Assembly: GCA_958450365.1 (NCBI GenBank)
Contig: CAUEEP010000428.1
Span: 62,001 to 126,000 of the forward strand
DNA length: 64,000 nucleotides
Origin: Mesorhabditis belari
Lineage: Eukaryota; Nematoda; Chromadorea; Rhabditida; Rhabditidae
Direction: 5' to 3'
Shown here: positions 34,180-46,165 of the stretch, piece by piece
How positions within the stretch are numbered: the first letter of the stretch is position 1
How the letters are laid out: every line of letters begins with the position of its first letter
The notes under the pieces: model-generated
What the model saw: the letters and a program-made list of their open reading frames with translations, nothing else
What the model was told of the DNA's origin: nothing
Databases searched by the model: none
Made by a program: the position numbers and the translations under genes

Positions 34180-37100
34180 TCAAGTCATCCATTCCAAAAA
34201 TACCTTATTCTCATTGAGATGCGCAACGGGAAGCGGTGAATTTGGATAACTCGTGAGCACAGATGGGGTCGGTGTACTCTCCATGCTTCTCACTTCATCC
34301 AAACGATGCTCTTGATTGTCATGACAGAAATAATCGCTCGTCTAAACGATTCAAACAAAATTTAATTTTCTTTTCTTTTAATTTGAAACACTTACATCTT
34401 TACTGCACTTGTAGTATTCAGCTGCTGAACAAGTCGGTGTTTTCACCGGATAAGTACAGTTGAAAAGATTGTAGTCAATTTGATAAGAGCCATTGCTTCG
34501 TTGATAGGTGACGAGTTTTCGGAAGCTGAAAAGATTGGGATCTTCGAATTTTATGTAAAGACTCCTAACCGGTGGCCAGATGGCCGACCGGTTAGGAGTC
34601 TTGTCTCTTAAGCGGAAGGTCGAGGGTTCAATCACTCTGGCAAGATAAAAATGTTTCTTTTTCCCACCAAGTGGGGTTTTTTCTTTCACAACATTTGGGT
34701 AATAGGGGTAAATAGGGGTGAGAACGGCCGCAGTGCCATAAAATTGTGTGTTTAACCTTTATGTCTTATTATGTACCCTTTGTTTGTATCACATTATTGG
34801 TTTTCAATAAATGTATTTTTTTTTTAAGAATAGTAGAACAAACAGCTTTTTTATTGTAGTCTGTAGTCTAGTCTTTTAAAACAAAGAATACACTAATTCC
34901 TGTAAGCCTTAGAGAGATACTGTAATCTAAAATGAAACTACAGTATTCTTAGATTCTCTTTTACAATTGTCTAAGGATGTTCTTAAGGTTGATTTTCAAG
35001 TCAAAGCTAACAAGGGAACGCTCTAAACGCTCACCTCATCTATAAGAGGATGACAAAAACAGCGGCGGTCTAGTGGATAGTGCGTTAGACTATCAAACTA
35101 GTGCAACCTCTGCTCTCGGGTTCGATTCCCCTCGTCGCCCTACTTTTGCTTCTTTTGTAAAACTTCCACAAAACATTTTTTAGAGTTCCTAAAGTGTTTG
35201 CTTTAGCTTTTTTTAAGTCTTTCTCTTTTTGAACTCATAAGATTTTAATGTTTTTCTTTAGATAAGTTCCAAATACTGAAAATGACTGAAACTTGTTCAG
35301 AAAGTCATAACAGCATCAAATTTGTCATGTTTGATAGGCGTTTGTATTGACGGCATTTGTACCATCGACGTTTAAAAGTCTCTTTGGAAAGTTTCCTTGT
35401 AAGACAATTATCTATTCGCTTGCATAACTATGATTTTTTGGCTTTGGCTTTAGCTCTTTAATCAGCTTTAGCTCATTGTTCAGCTTTAGCTCATTAATCA
35501 GCTTTAGCTCTTTAATCAGCTTTAGCTCATTGTTCAGCTTTAGCTCATTAAAAACCTCTCACCGATGTCCCCAAAGTATTTCTGATGGAAGATAACTCGT
35601 CCTTGCTTGTGCTGTCATTCCTGTTGATTCAACGATACCCTAAAATTCTTCTTTAGATCATTACCAACTTTCCATTTACTTCTAACAAAACAATAATTTC
35701 GAATTGAGCAGAATGAAGTGAATGAGCGGCATATTCATATAAAGGACTTTCTTTATCGATTACATGACACAAGGTGGTCGGCCAAACCTGAACAAGGATT
35801 TGATTGATTGATTGATTGATCGATTGATTGATTTGATTGCTTTGATTGATTGATTGCTTTGATTGATTGATTGCTTTGATTGATTGATTGCTTTGATTGA
35901 TTGATTATTGATTTGATTGATTGATTGATTGATTATTGATTGATTTGTTTGATTGATTTGATTGAAGAAAACAATTTCTCACCAAGAATATGCGATCATC
36001 ATCAGTGATACTCGGGCCGACTTTCATCTCAAACTGATGCAGCGGTTCTATCTAAGAAATAGTGGTTTGTTTATTTCTCCTTAAATCTTTCACCTCTCCT
36101 TCACTCGTTTCTCGATCGGTGATAAATTGCAGTCTAACGTGTGCTTCCACCAAATGTGTATTCCTCATATCACCGACTCGACACAAGAAACACAATTGCC
36201 CATCACGAAGACAAATCACCGCCTTTTCACTAAAATCAATGAGCTAATAACAAAAGACAGAAATATGACAGTACCTATAAATAATCGTTTCAGCTCTTTT
36301 CTTTGGTCGAGCCATTTTCGCGAAAACGAGTCCAACCATAAATGATTGAATGAGAAGAGCACAAATGCATTGAGTACAAACAACAAGACCCGCAATCTTA
36401 CACTCAGTTGTTGTATATCTGAAAAGATCGTTAGTTAAGAGTTCTGCCAAAGTTAGGCAATTAAAACAAGCCTTAAAATTGATCTAGGCTTTAGCAGTTA
36501 TTCAACTTTGTTAATTAGTCTGTTAATTAGTCAACTTAATCAATTAGAACTACTTTTGCAAAAAGAAGTGGTTCTAATTTCTTTCTTCTTCTTTTTCTTC
36601 TTCTTTTCTTTCTTCTTCTTCTTCTTCTTCTTCTTTTTCTTCTTCTTTCTTTCTTCTTTTCTTTCTACTTCAAACTTCCTTTAGTAATCAGCATAAAGAG
36701 CTCAGCAAACATGTTATATTTCAATTCTTACAACTGTAAGCAGCGCCTAAACTCACCGATGTCCATATCCAATTGTGTGATGTGTCTCAACAGCAAAAAG
36801 AAACGATGCATAATATCCTTCCAAATTTGCTATACATTGTGTATGGTTTACATTCAATCCATTTTCCATTAGTTGCTCTGGCATATCCCCGTGAAGCCAA
36901 GCGATCGAATAATAGAGAGTTGCAAAGAAAGTCCAACTAGAATCTCTGCATAAAATTCAAAATTTTCAATCACCTGCTGATGAAAACGAGCGCGAAAATG
37001 ACGAACATGTATCTCCATTTCACATCAATCATTGTAGTGAAGATGTCTCTGAAAAGATTGATAAGGTTAAGCAACTGCTAGATCATTAACGACTGCCAGA

Positions 37101-37959
37101 TCATTAACAACTGCCAGATCATTAACAACTGCTAGATCATTAACAATTCCCTATTTTCTACATCTTTACAACAATTCTAAAGCTCGATAACTCCAGAAAA
37201 CCAATTTACAATCCTAAAAACGCTTTGTACTTTGTACATTCGTGTAAACTTTCGCTTTCTGGCAACGTTGGGTAGTTAAACTGTTAATATTATGCCACTT
37301 TTTCCGACATGAAGGGTACGCGAACTTGGGTAATTAAACCGTTGATACGCCTTTTTCGGCCATTCAACCAAAAGCAGTGTGCCAGATGCGACTTTTTCCT
37401 CCTAAAGACATGAAGAGTACGCATCTTTTACCCCAGTGTGCGTGCTCTTCTTGTCACTCGTGAAAAAAAGTGCCATCTGGCACACGTCTTTTGGTTGAGT
37501 GGCCGAAAAAGCCTTCTCCCTGGTTTAATTACCCTAGGGTGCGTGCTCTTCATGTCACTCGTGAAAAAAAGTGCCATCTGGCACACGCCTTTTGGTTGAG
37601 TGACCGAAAAAGGCCTCTCCCTGGTTTAATTACCCAAGTTTGCGTACCCTTCATTTCAGAAAAAGTGGCATCTGGCAAACCAACATGAAAGGTTCATCTA
37701 GAAAAGTCAATCAGTCAAATTTTATACAATAAAATCTCAAAATTAGACTTTTTATAATGACGGGCGTACGGTCGCGTAGTCTAACTTTAAACGTGCCGTT
37801 CTCTGCGTTTCTTTAAGCTACAGAGTGCTAAATGGTGTCAAATGATAGCCCTTAATGATTTCTAAATGCTTACCGCAAATATTGTCGATCCTTTTTCGGA
37901 ACATTTGCATTATAAACATTGCAAACACCATTTTTCGAGATCAACCGCGATTTTTTCAT
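34180..37959 (-). CDS. irk: Inward-rectifier K+ channel (Kir family)
   Basis: Ten exons join in phase: 37874-37959, 36974-37048, 36757-36945, 36275-36418, 36094-36229, 35983-36051, 35680-35787, 35563-35639, 34396-34525, 34180-34341 (391 aa). Diagnostic blocks: [12 protein letters not shown] and [16 protein letters not shown] (slide helix and TM1), LHGD, the pore [11 protein letters not shown] with the GYG filter, TM2 followed by [17 protein letters not shown], then [13 protein letters not shown]-like [46 protein letters not shown], and [17 protein letters not shown]. This is a potassium-selective two-TM channel of the plasma membrane. The start ATG follows ttttag directly (possible trans-splice site). 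The last exon may end at 34180 or splice at about 34204. Intron 8 (34526-35562) carries a SINE and a tRNA-like element. Confidence 0.95.
34565..34735 (+). repeat. tRNA-derived SINE, family 1 (copy 2)
   Basis: The tRNA-like head (tggccagatggccgaccgg ... gagggttcaatcactc) and tail acaacatttgggtaataggg match the copy at 899-1075. A short direct inverted pair (gactcctaaccgg / ccggttaggagtc) forms a hairpin at its head. Confidence 0.7.
35061..35142 (+). repeat. tRNA-like sequence
   Basis: A-box-like ggtctagtgg and B box gggttcgattccc, with an irregular middle. I could not fold a normal anticodon arm, so it is called tRNA-like, not a tRNA gene. Confidence 0.5.
35448..35965. repeat. Two simple repeats in Kir introns
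   Basis: An 18-bp repeat (agctttagctcattaatc, about 6 units) spans 35448-35545. A ttgattgattgatt/ttgctttgatt repeat spans 35800-35965. Both lie within or at the edges of Kir introns. Confidence 0.85.
36585..36662. repeat. (ttc)n tract in Kir intron
   Basis: A pyrimidine tract of ttc and tttc units between exons 36275-36418 and 36757-36945. Confidence 0.9.
37295..37690. repeat. About 100-bp repeat family R100, block 1
   Basis: About four units carry gggtaattaaacc, gtgccagatg, gactttttcc and gggtacgc motifs. Neighbouring units are partly inverted. The same family forms blocks at 47860-48150, 48265-48680 and a single unit at 55975-56080. This block lies in the first intron of Kir. A separate 18-bp repeat (gatcattaacaactgcca) lies at 37075-37150. 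Confidence 0.85.
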
Positions 37960-38359
37960 CTAAAATTTGGGTGAAAGGCTCAGAATTTCGTCTTTAAACA
38001 CTCATTTTTCTTCAATAACTGAATATCTTTTATTCTGTAGAAATTCGGAACCTTTTTTGTGCTTTTCCTTGTAAGCGGCGATGAATTTCGTCTCGCGGTG
38101 AGTGCCAACGTTCGAAAACTTTCCGAGAACGCATCTAAATTCTATTTTTGATTCAGAATCAGAGAGAATCAGAGAGATTCAGAATTTTTGCCTTCATTCA
38201 ATGCAAATTCAAGTGCAATCCTTCAGAGAAAATCCGAATTTTACAACTAACAGAATCTGATAATGACGGGGGTACAGTCGCGTAGTCTAACTTTAAACGT
38301 CCCGTTCTCTGCACTGCTTTAAGCTACAGAGTGCTAAATGGTGTCAAATGATAGCCCTT
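37754..38359. repeat. Direct 100-bp repeats flanking Kir exon 1
   Basis: Nearly identical units at 37754-37854 and 38261-38359 start taatgacgggcgtacggtcg and end caaatgatagccctt. Kir exon 1 (37874-37959) lies between them. Confidence 0.9.
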
Positions 38360-38365
38360 GAAATC

Positions 38366-39119
38366 TAGTTTTTTTTGATACCAAAACTGTAGCTAAGAAA
38401 TCTCTAAGAGACTGAGAAAAAACTGATTTTCTGAAAAGAAGTTCTTTCTTTTTTCTTTTCTTCTTTCTAGAAAGAAGAAAGAAGTTCTAGAATTCGACTA
38501 AACGATTGTACGATCGTACTAAACGATTGTACAATCGTTTATTAACTAATTTACGTTAAAAACTTTCAATTTTTCTTTCAAACCTGAGAAGAATGGCCTA
38601 GAGAGTTTGCGAAAAATTGTTTCTTCTTTTAAATCAGACATGAGAATATCCAAATATCCAAAATATCCAAAATTTGAGTTTATTTTCCCAAAATCGATGC
38701 AAAGATTACTCCCAAAAAACAAAAAAACATCAATTTTTTTAGGAAAAACGTCAAATTGCAAAAAAGATCACTTAATTTCAAAAAGAATAAAGAGGAAATA
38801 TCAAATTTCCCTCCAATTTTCAATTGAACCTTTTCTCTTTTAGAAATTCTTTGCGTCACAAAGAAGGGATTTGTCTCTTTTCTTTCATATTTTCGAGGTT
38901 TATTTTATTGAATCAATGAAAGATCTTTTTTGAGTGGCTATTTTTGAGTAATTACACCTATTTTCAGTGCAAAGTGCTCTTTGGTCAGATTTTGAAAGAC
39001 TATAGCCTTGTAGGGGTACTGTAATCCTAGTTTTAAGCTTTTAAGCTTTACATCTTTTAAGCTTTTAAGCTTTAAGCTTTAAGCTTTAAGCTTAAGTACT
39101 ATTAGGGCTTAGAGTTTAT
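38366..39119. other. No gene seen
   Basis: AT-rich sequence. Short open frames on both strands lack splice structure or recognisable protein. A small palindrome (aaacgattgtac) lies at 38500-38540. Confidence 0.5.
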
Positions 39120-39680
39120 TCTATTAAAGTTCTATTAAAGCTCGATTAGAGTTCTATTAGAATTCTATTAGAGTTCTCTAGAGTTCTCTAGAGTTCTGTT
39201 AGAGTTCTATTAAAGCTCGATTAGAGTTCTATTAAAGTTCTATTAGAATTCTATTAGAATTCTATAGAACTCGAATTAGAATTCTATTAGAGTTCTGTCA
39301 GAGTTCTATTAGAGTTCTATTAGAATTCTATTAGAGTTCTCTAGAGTTCTATTAAAGCTCGATTAGAGTTCTAGTAGAGTTCTATTAGAGTTCTATTAGA
39401 GTTCTATCAGAGTTCTATCAGAATTCTATCAGAATTCTATTAGAGTTCTGTCAGAGTTCGATTAGAGTTCTACTAGAGTTCTATTAGAGTTCTAGTAGAG
39501 TTCTGTTAGAGTTCTATTAGAGTTCTATTAGAATTCTATTAGAATTCTATTAAAGTTCTATTAGAATTCTATTAGAGTTCTCTAGAGTTCTGTTAGAGTT
39601 CTGTTAGAGTTCTATTAGAGTTCTATTAGAGTTCTATCAGAGTTCTATCAGAATTCTATTAGAGTTCTTATTCTATTTGA
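39120..39680. repeat. 12-bp minisatellite (attagagttcta...)n
   Basis: About 45 units of ttctattagagt with frequent aattc, ctcga and ctgtt variants. Preceded by (ttaagctt)n at 39035-39090. Confidence 0.95.
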
Positions 39681-40643
39681 GTTTTTACTGTACTCATTGT
39701 CAGTAATCTTACAAAATAAGCATCAATTAAGTAAACTAATCGTTCTAATACTTGTTAAGCTGTACTTTACACAGCTAAAAGTAAAGTAAACGCACCTTTG
39801 CTAATGCACTAATTACACAGTAAACGCACCTAGTTCTAGTTCTTTTGGCTCTTTTGGCTAATGCACTAGTTTCCCACAAATAACAACAATATTGAAGAAT
39901 TAATTGGGTCAGAAAGGGTACTTTCCGCTATTTTATTGCAAACAACACGGAATGAAACATTTTGATCATGTTTTTTTATCTGAATTTGTGTAAATCTCAT
40001 AAAAAATCAATGAAAAATCAATCTTTTATCACTTTTCTAATAGAATAACTTTTGAAAAAGTGACTTAACATGCTCAGAAATGCGTTAAAACGAAAATTTC
40101 TTCGAAAGCTCACACTGCAAATGAAATTAAAGTTGAAAAAAACCGGGTTATTGAGAATTTTTGCAGCTTAAACCTTTCCAAATTACATTTTTTCAAAGAA
40201 AAACTCTCAAAATCACGGTTTTTTTTGGACTCTTTCCACAAAAAAACTCACCAACAGACAATCGTTGCATTGGAGAAAGACGATTCATCAATGCTTAGAA
40301 AGAAATTATATTAAAAAAAAGGGAATTTAGAGAATTTAGAGAATTTTCAACCTTTCAATAAATGAATTCAAGATTTTACGCATTTTTTCTGAAAACAACG
40401 ACCCATTTCTTGTTTTCTTTTCTGGAAGAAAGAGTAATTCGCAAAATTTTAACGACTAGGCTTTTAGTAGAGAATTTTTAAGGCTTTTTTTTTGTGATTA
40501 TTGGGAAATGGAATGCTTTGGAAAAGGTTAAAATGAAAAAAATGATTGAAAGAATGATGCAAAGACGGATTTTTATATGGTTAAACCTTCCTTTTCTAAT
40601 TTTCTCTCAACTTTTCTTTTAAACTTCTAAAATCTATTGAAAC

Positions 40644-41384
40644 TTGTTGTCCAGTTATGAATGGTTGTCCAGTTATGAATGCGCGTTTTTACTATTTTGT
40701 GAATTTCTCAAGACATCGAACAGGTGTATATGAGTGTTATATACCATTCGAAAGCTGAACATCTCCTCTACATTTTGGAATCAAAAGCTTTTGAATTCAT
40801 TCAACTTTTTGGGAAATTGACTGCACAAAGGGAGAGGTCGTTTTCTAGACTCAATACCTTAATCGAGACTGAAGACCCTATTCTATATTGAATACCGTAA
40901 TCCAGCTAATCTAGACTGAAGACTCTAATCTAGACTCAATACCGTAATCCAGACAATCTAGACTGAATACCCTATTCTATACTGAATACCCTAATCTGAA
41001 AAAACCCATTCCAGCTTAGCTATTCCTCAAGTTTTATGGTGTAAAAGAACCGCCCAGAAAAGAAAAGAAAAGTAAAGATGCTCTGAAATTGTTATATTTA
41101 AAAAAAGTTATATTGATATATCTATTGGCCAAACATCAAACGGTTAACTCAATTTGAGCGGAGCCAAAACTTGATCCAAAGGCACCCTTCCATTTTTTGG
41201 CCACCTCTTCTTCTGTGCAGTCAATTTGCCCAAAAGCTGAACAAATTCAAAAACTTTTTATATCAAAATGTAGAGGAGATCTTCAGCTTTCGAATAATAC
41301 TCATATATATCTTTTTCTTGATTTCGATATCTTGGGAAATTTACAAAATAGTAAAAAACGCGCATTCATAACTGGACAACCCAA
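40644..41384. mobile_element. Mariner-like TIR element without transposase
   Basis: Long imperfect inverted ends begin ttgtccagttatgaatgcgc and extend inward about 180 bp (second inverted block around tgtagaggagatcttcagct). The right end is flanked by TA. The left end carries an extra tandem copy of its outer 18 bp. No ORF of transposase type. Confidence 0.85.
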
Positions 41385-41875
41385 TAGATAGATTCTAAGA
41401 CGCTTATCATATAAAAAGAATAGATTTTCAGCTTTACAATCAATAATTTCAAGATTGTTAAAGTTTTTGAGTGTTTAATTGAGCAAAATTAGAGAATTTT
41501 GAACTAAAATGGATGTGTTGACTTTTCATTTTTAAAGAGAAATCATTTGAATAACCAATGAGAGTTTATTCAAAAGATTTGAGGTAAATAACAAAAATAG
41601 ATACGTAAATAAATAAGGAAATAGATTTTTTAAAATAAATAAATCGAGAATAAGTAGGTTTTTTGTTTGGAAAATAAGAAAAATCCGTTTTAGAATGAAA
41701 AGAATTGATTTAACAAGGGAATTCTTTCAATTCGGCATCGATTTGGGAAATGAGACCTCTAAAAAGCTCTAAATTTTCCCTAAATTTGCTCTCTAAATTT
41801 TAAGGAACACATGTTTTTCAATTTTGCTGAATTAATACAAAATTTTCGAGAAAAACGCTTATGAAGTTTTGAAGA

Positions 41876-43137
41876 AAAAACGGTGCCTCCGCGGTATAAA
41901 CCCGAATTAATCCCCCTCAGCACACCGCCCGGGTGGCTTAGTGGATAGTGTTCCCCGCCCTGAGATCTTCACGACACTTCCCCACCCTGGTTCGATCCCC
42001 TCGCTGACCAAATTTCTTTTGAACATTTAGTCGAAACTTTCAAAATCCTCCGTTGTAAACAGATCAGCCCTTTGTTTATAGACTTTTTCAAATTTAAACC
42101 GCGGTCAGGGCCCAGAAGTGGCTCATTCCTTTTGCAAATTCCCTTTGCTTCCAATGCCTCTTTATCAAATTCATTTCCCGTTAGAGCTGCTAGATTATGG
42201 AACTTGCTCCCAAACGACATACGAGAAATTCAGTCGCTTTTCATATTCAAGAAACGTATCGATGCTTTAGATCTAGTGGCTCTTTGCCGTAAGTAATTGG
42301 CTTATTGATTTCAGTATGTATTGTATGATTAAGTATCACTGTGCATTTCTCTATGATTTCTTTCACTTTATCGTTTGAATAAAGTATTATTATTATTATA
42401 ACACATTTTTAATTTACAAGAACCAATTTCTAAGTTTTCTAAAGTGCTTATGAAGTGTTTATAGCGTTAGTAAGGTCTCATTTTCATTTTTGCCTCATTT
42501 CCCAACTCGATTTAAACAGTAACAGTTTCCTTGTAAGATTGTAGTAGTTTCAAAGTCTTTACATATTGTACAAATTTCAAAATCTGAAAAGCGTCCTTTA
42601 AAGCTTACCTTCGAAATTTCAGATTCAATTTTTACGCCTTTGCAAGCTTATTTGGGAGATTTTGATTTCAGATTATGAATCTCCATACTCGATTTAGTAA
42701 GATGAATGTAATTCATGAACGAAAGCCCACGGGAAGTTCGTGCCTTTCTCTAGTTAGTTAAACTTAGCTTTTGACAGTAATAGATAGATGAAGAGCTTTT
42801 CGAATCAGATTTTGAAATTTGTACAATATGTAAAGACTTTGAAACTACAACAATCTTACAAGGAAACTGTTACTGTTTAAATCGAGTTGGGAAATGAGGC
42901 AAAAATGAAAATGAGACCTTACTAACGATATAAACGCTTCATAAGCACTTTAGAAAACTTAGAAATTGGTTAAAAATTAAAAATGTGCTCAAAAACAATC
43001 TGGTTACCGAGGGGGATCGAATCAGGGTGGGGAAGTGTCGTGAAGATCCCAGGACGGGGAACACTATCCACTAAGCCACGCAGGCGGTGTGTTGAGGGGA
43101 TTAATTTGGGTTTATACCGGGGAGGCACCGTTTTTAC
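41876..43137. repeat. Large inverted repeat, left arm split by a LINE
   Basis: The right arm (about 42805-43137) is the reverse complement of 42402-42600 plus 41876-42011. The outer part is a tRNA-like SINE head (ggcttagtggatagtg ... ggttcgatcccctcg). The left arm is interrupted by 42012-42401, which encodes a LINE fragment. Confidence 0.85.
42012..42401 (+). mobile_element. 3' end of a non-LTR retrotransposon (LINE)
   Basis: The ORF 42072-42296 encodes SFPVRAARLWNLLPNDIRE followed by FKKRIDAL, the usual C-terminal end of LINE reverse-transcriptase ORFs. An aataaa signal and a (tta)n tail at 42384-42401 follow it. The 5' part is missing, as in typical 5'-truncated insertions. Confidence 0.85.
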
Positions 43138-43555
43138 CGGGCAGGGAAAAGGCAACAGGCCAAAGGGAAAATGCCGAAGGGAAAAGACACCATACTCGGT
43201 TTAGTAAGAAGTATGTAATCCATGAAAGAAAGCTCACTGGAAGTTTGTGCCTTTCCCTAGTAAGAAGTCCCTAGTCCTTCTTTAACCAAAAGTTTTCTCA
43301 ATTTTCCCATAACTTTTGCCAAAATGAGGCTTCCCTTTTGAACTAATCAACTTCCGAACACTCTTTTCGAATCGTTTTTCCTGAACTTATCTTATTTTGA
43401 AAGAGGAATGTGCATTAAAAGTTATTTAAGTTATGAATTTTTGCACAACTCATTTCAAATTGACGAGTCTTTGCTTCTATAAATTAGCATAACTCTCCCA
43501 TCGGAGCTAAATAACGAACTTCTTCATTCAAAGATTCAAGAATAGTAAATGATAC

Positions 43556-43815
43556 TACCGTAAATACTGTAATAGTACCCCACCCCCATAATGACGGTGC
43601 TGAGTGTTGCGTAGTCTAGCTTTGGACGAGTTTTTCTCGACACTGGTTTATGCTACAATGCTCGTTTAGGTATCAAAAAATAGCTGAAATTCAGGGCTAT
43701 TTTTTGATACCAAAAACGCATTTTTTGAAAGTACGGGTGCTTTGCAAAAAATGAAATACTAAAGGCTACGCGGCTGTACGAGGGCGGTGGGGTACTATTA
43801 CAGTATTACAGTATC
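43556..43815. mobile_element. MITE family A, copy 3
   Basis: Same ends (taccgtaaatactgtaatag) and same internal palindrome as 1285-1552 and 14645-14909. Confidence 0.85.
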
Positions 43816-44844
43816 TTTATTATATTATTAATGATAATTATAGTTTTTTATATTATTATCTATTTCTTTACCCCTATGTACTCGATTTCCCGAAACAACA
43901 AGGACAGCTCGATGCAGCCAGGGACGACGATTCTCAACTGGCATTTCTCTGGACTTCTCTGGACTCTCTGGTTCTCTGGAGGCTGACAATGAAGAAAAGT
44001 TTAAGAAAACGATAAGAATATGATGATATAAAATCAAAAATTCGATAAAAGAACAAGATTTTCTTCCAAAAAACTGAAAATTCAATCAAATTTGGTGCCT
44101 ATTAGTGCCGAAAAGCGAAAATGAGCTTCCCGTGCTGAGCTCAGAGCTCATTTCTTTATTTCTTTAAGAATCTTTGCTCTAAAATGAAATTTCACAAAGG
44201 TTCACAGAATTTTAAAGCCAAACTTCACTAAAAATGCAACAAAAAGCAACAAAAAGCAGTCATTTGGATGAAAATTGTGAAGTAAAGAAAAGAAGGGGAT
44301 CGGCTAATGAACTTTGAGTTTTAGGGCTTTAAAAGAATCAGTTTTTTTGAGATTTTATAGATATTTCATAGATTCTAGTTTTCTTTAAATAAACCAGACA
44401 ATAAAGAAGATTTTAGAGCTGATTTGTTTGAAATGAAATGGAAAATGGAATTGGAGATCGATGCGTTCGAAATTTTTTGAATAAAATTTATCCCCAAAAG
44501 AGACAATTATCTCTCCATTAAAAGACGCAAATTCCCAAAAAAAGGGAAAAGAAAAAGGGAAATGATGAGAAGAGAACGATCGAATAAATGAACAAATAGA
44601 CTGTGCCGTGCCGTGGATGGGGAATGGGGAGAGGAGGAGAATCGAGAGAGGAGCGGCAAGGGAATACCCGTCGAGTGAACCAATCCGTTCATTCTCATCC
44701 ATTTCTACGACTTTATTGAAAAGGATAGAATCTCTAGTCTAGCTTTACTTCAATTTAAAGCCATCCTGTCCTACTGTAGCCTATAATATACTTAGATAAA
44801 GGTTTTACTTTTAGATTTCATGGTCTACTTGATCTTATTAGCAA

Positions 44845-45120
44845 ATGAACGAGGGTGATTTGTTCTTTGTGAAAACAAATGATCGATTTGCTGATTGTCG
44901 TGACGATCTCGTGATCGAGATCAAATGGAAATGTTCAGCTAGGCACCCATGTGGACGAACGCCTATTGTGCGAGATTTAATATGCGTCGCTATCCGTTCA
45001 ACTCCATTGTGTGCAAGACGAGACCAACGCCTGAGTTCCGTATAAACGAGCGATGTGAACGAGCTGCCGAGGTGTGCCGTGCCGTGTCTCTACTCTCCCA
45101 ATCTCAAACCACTGAACCAA
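44845..45120 (+). other. Open stretch, coding status unclear
   Basis: Two overlapping plus-strand frames stay open. One starts MNEGDLFFVKTNDRF; the other has several Cys and RRYPF. Splice sites and a recognisable family are lacking. A gatctc-rich repeat (ttgctgatctca) follows at 45200-45330. I do not call a gene. Confidence 0.2.
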
Positions 45121-46165
45121 CTATTATCGCTGTAATAAAGATTATATCTAAAGCAACAATAATCACTACACTGATCGATTTGCTGATCTCAGTGCTGATC
45201 TCCTTGCTGATCTCATTGCTATCTCATTGCTGATCTCCTTGATGATCTCATTGCTGATCTCTTTGCTGATCTCCTTGCTGATCTCTTTGCTGATCTCATT
45301 GCAGATCTCATTTCTGATCTCATTGCTATCTCATTTAATGTAAATCGAAAACGCAAAAGATCTCTTTTTTTAACTTCTTGATTTCTTAGAAAGAAATTAA
45401 ACAACAAAAAAGACAAAAAGGATTGCCGAAATTGTCCGAAACGGATTGCCAGCAAAGAATAAGTAAAAAGTCAAAAGTTCAAAGTTCCAAGGCACAAAGT
45501 ATAAGTAAAAAGTTCAAAGTTGAACTACAGAATTCGAGAGATTGGTTAATCTGAAGTAAAAGATCTTTTATTGACGTTAAAGATTCAAAAATGATATATG
45601 GATAGCAAAGAAAGCGAAGAATAAACTCTTAAGAGTTTTGTCTTCGCTCTCTCTTAAGCTTTGTCTTCGCTCTCTCTTAAGTCTCTTAAGCTTAAGAAAA
45701 TCAAAGTTTAGTTTATCTCAAAATCCTTTAGAAACCTTTAGAAAGGGATTCCCCGTTTGAATCATCGTGATTTCATGAAATCCTTCTTTCTTGACTCATC
45801 CCTTCCCAGACACCCAAATTTCCGTTTCATTTTGAAAGTAGGGAATGGGGCAAAGCAGGGAATGGGGCTTTCCTCATTTGAGTAAAGAACAGGGAAACAG
45901 ATGATTGTTGATTCTTGTTGGTTGTTGTTGATTGAATGGATTGGAATGGGGATGAGTCATTCAACTAAAGCAGAGTCTGAACTGATAACTTATCTGCGAT
46001 TCTATTATCGGTGATAAGTAAACCTTAAACCTACCCTGTCCTCAGTAATCAAAAGAGCTTTACTACAGAAGTATTATGTAGTTTAGCATAATTTCAAGAG
46101 TCTGGCTGAGATTTGTACGAGTAAAAGCTGCTTTTGATTGTAAAATCAATGGATTTTGATTAATA

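Noticed and set aside
35061..35142. Functional tRNA gene in the Kir intron
   Set aside because: A and B boxes are present, but a normal anticodon arm and acceptor stem could not be folded by eye. tRNAscan-SE would decide.
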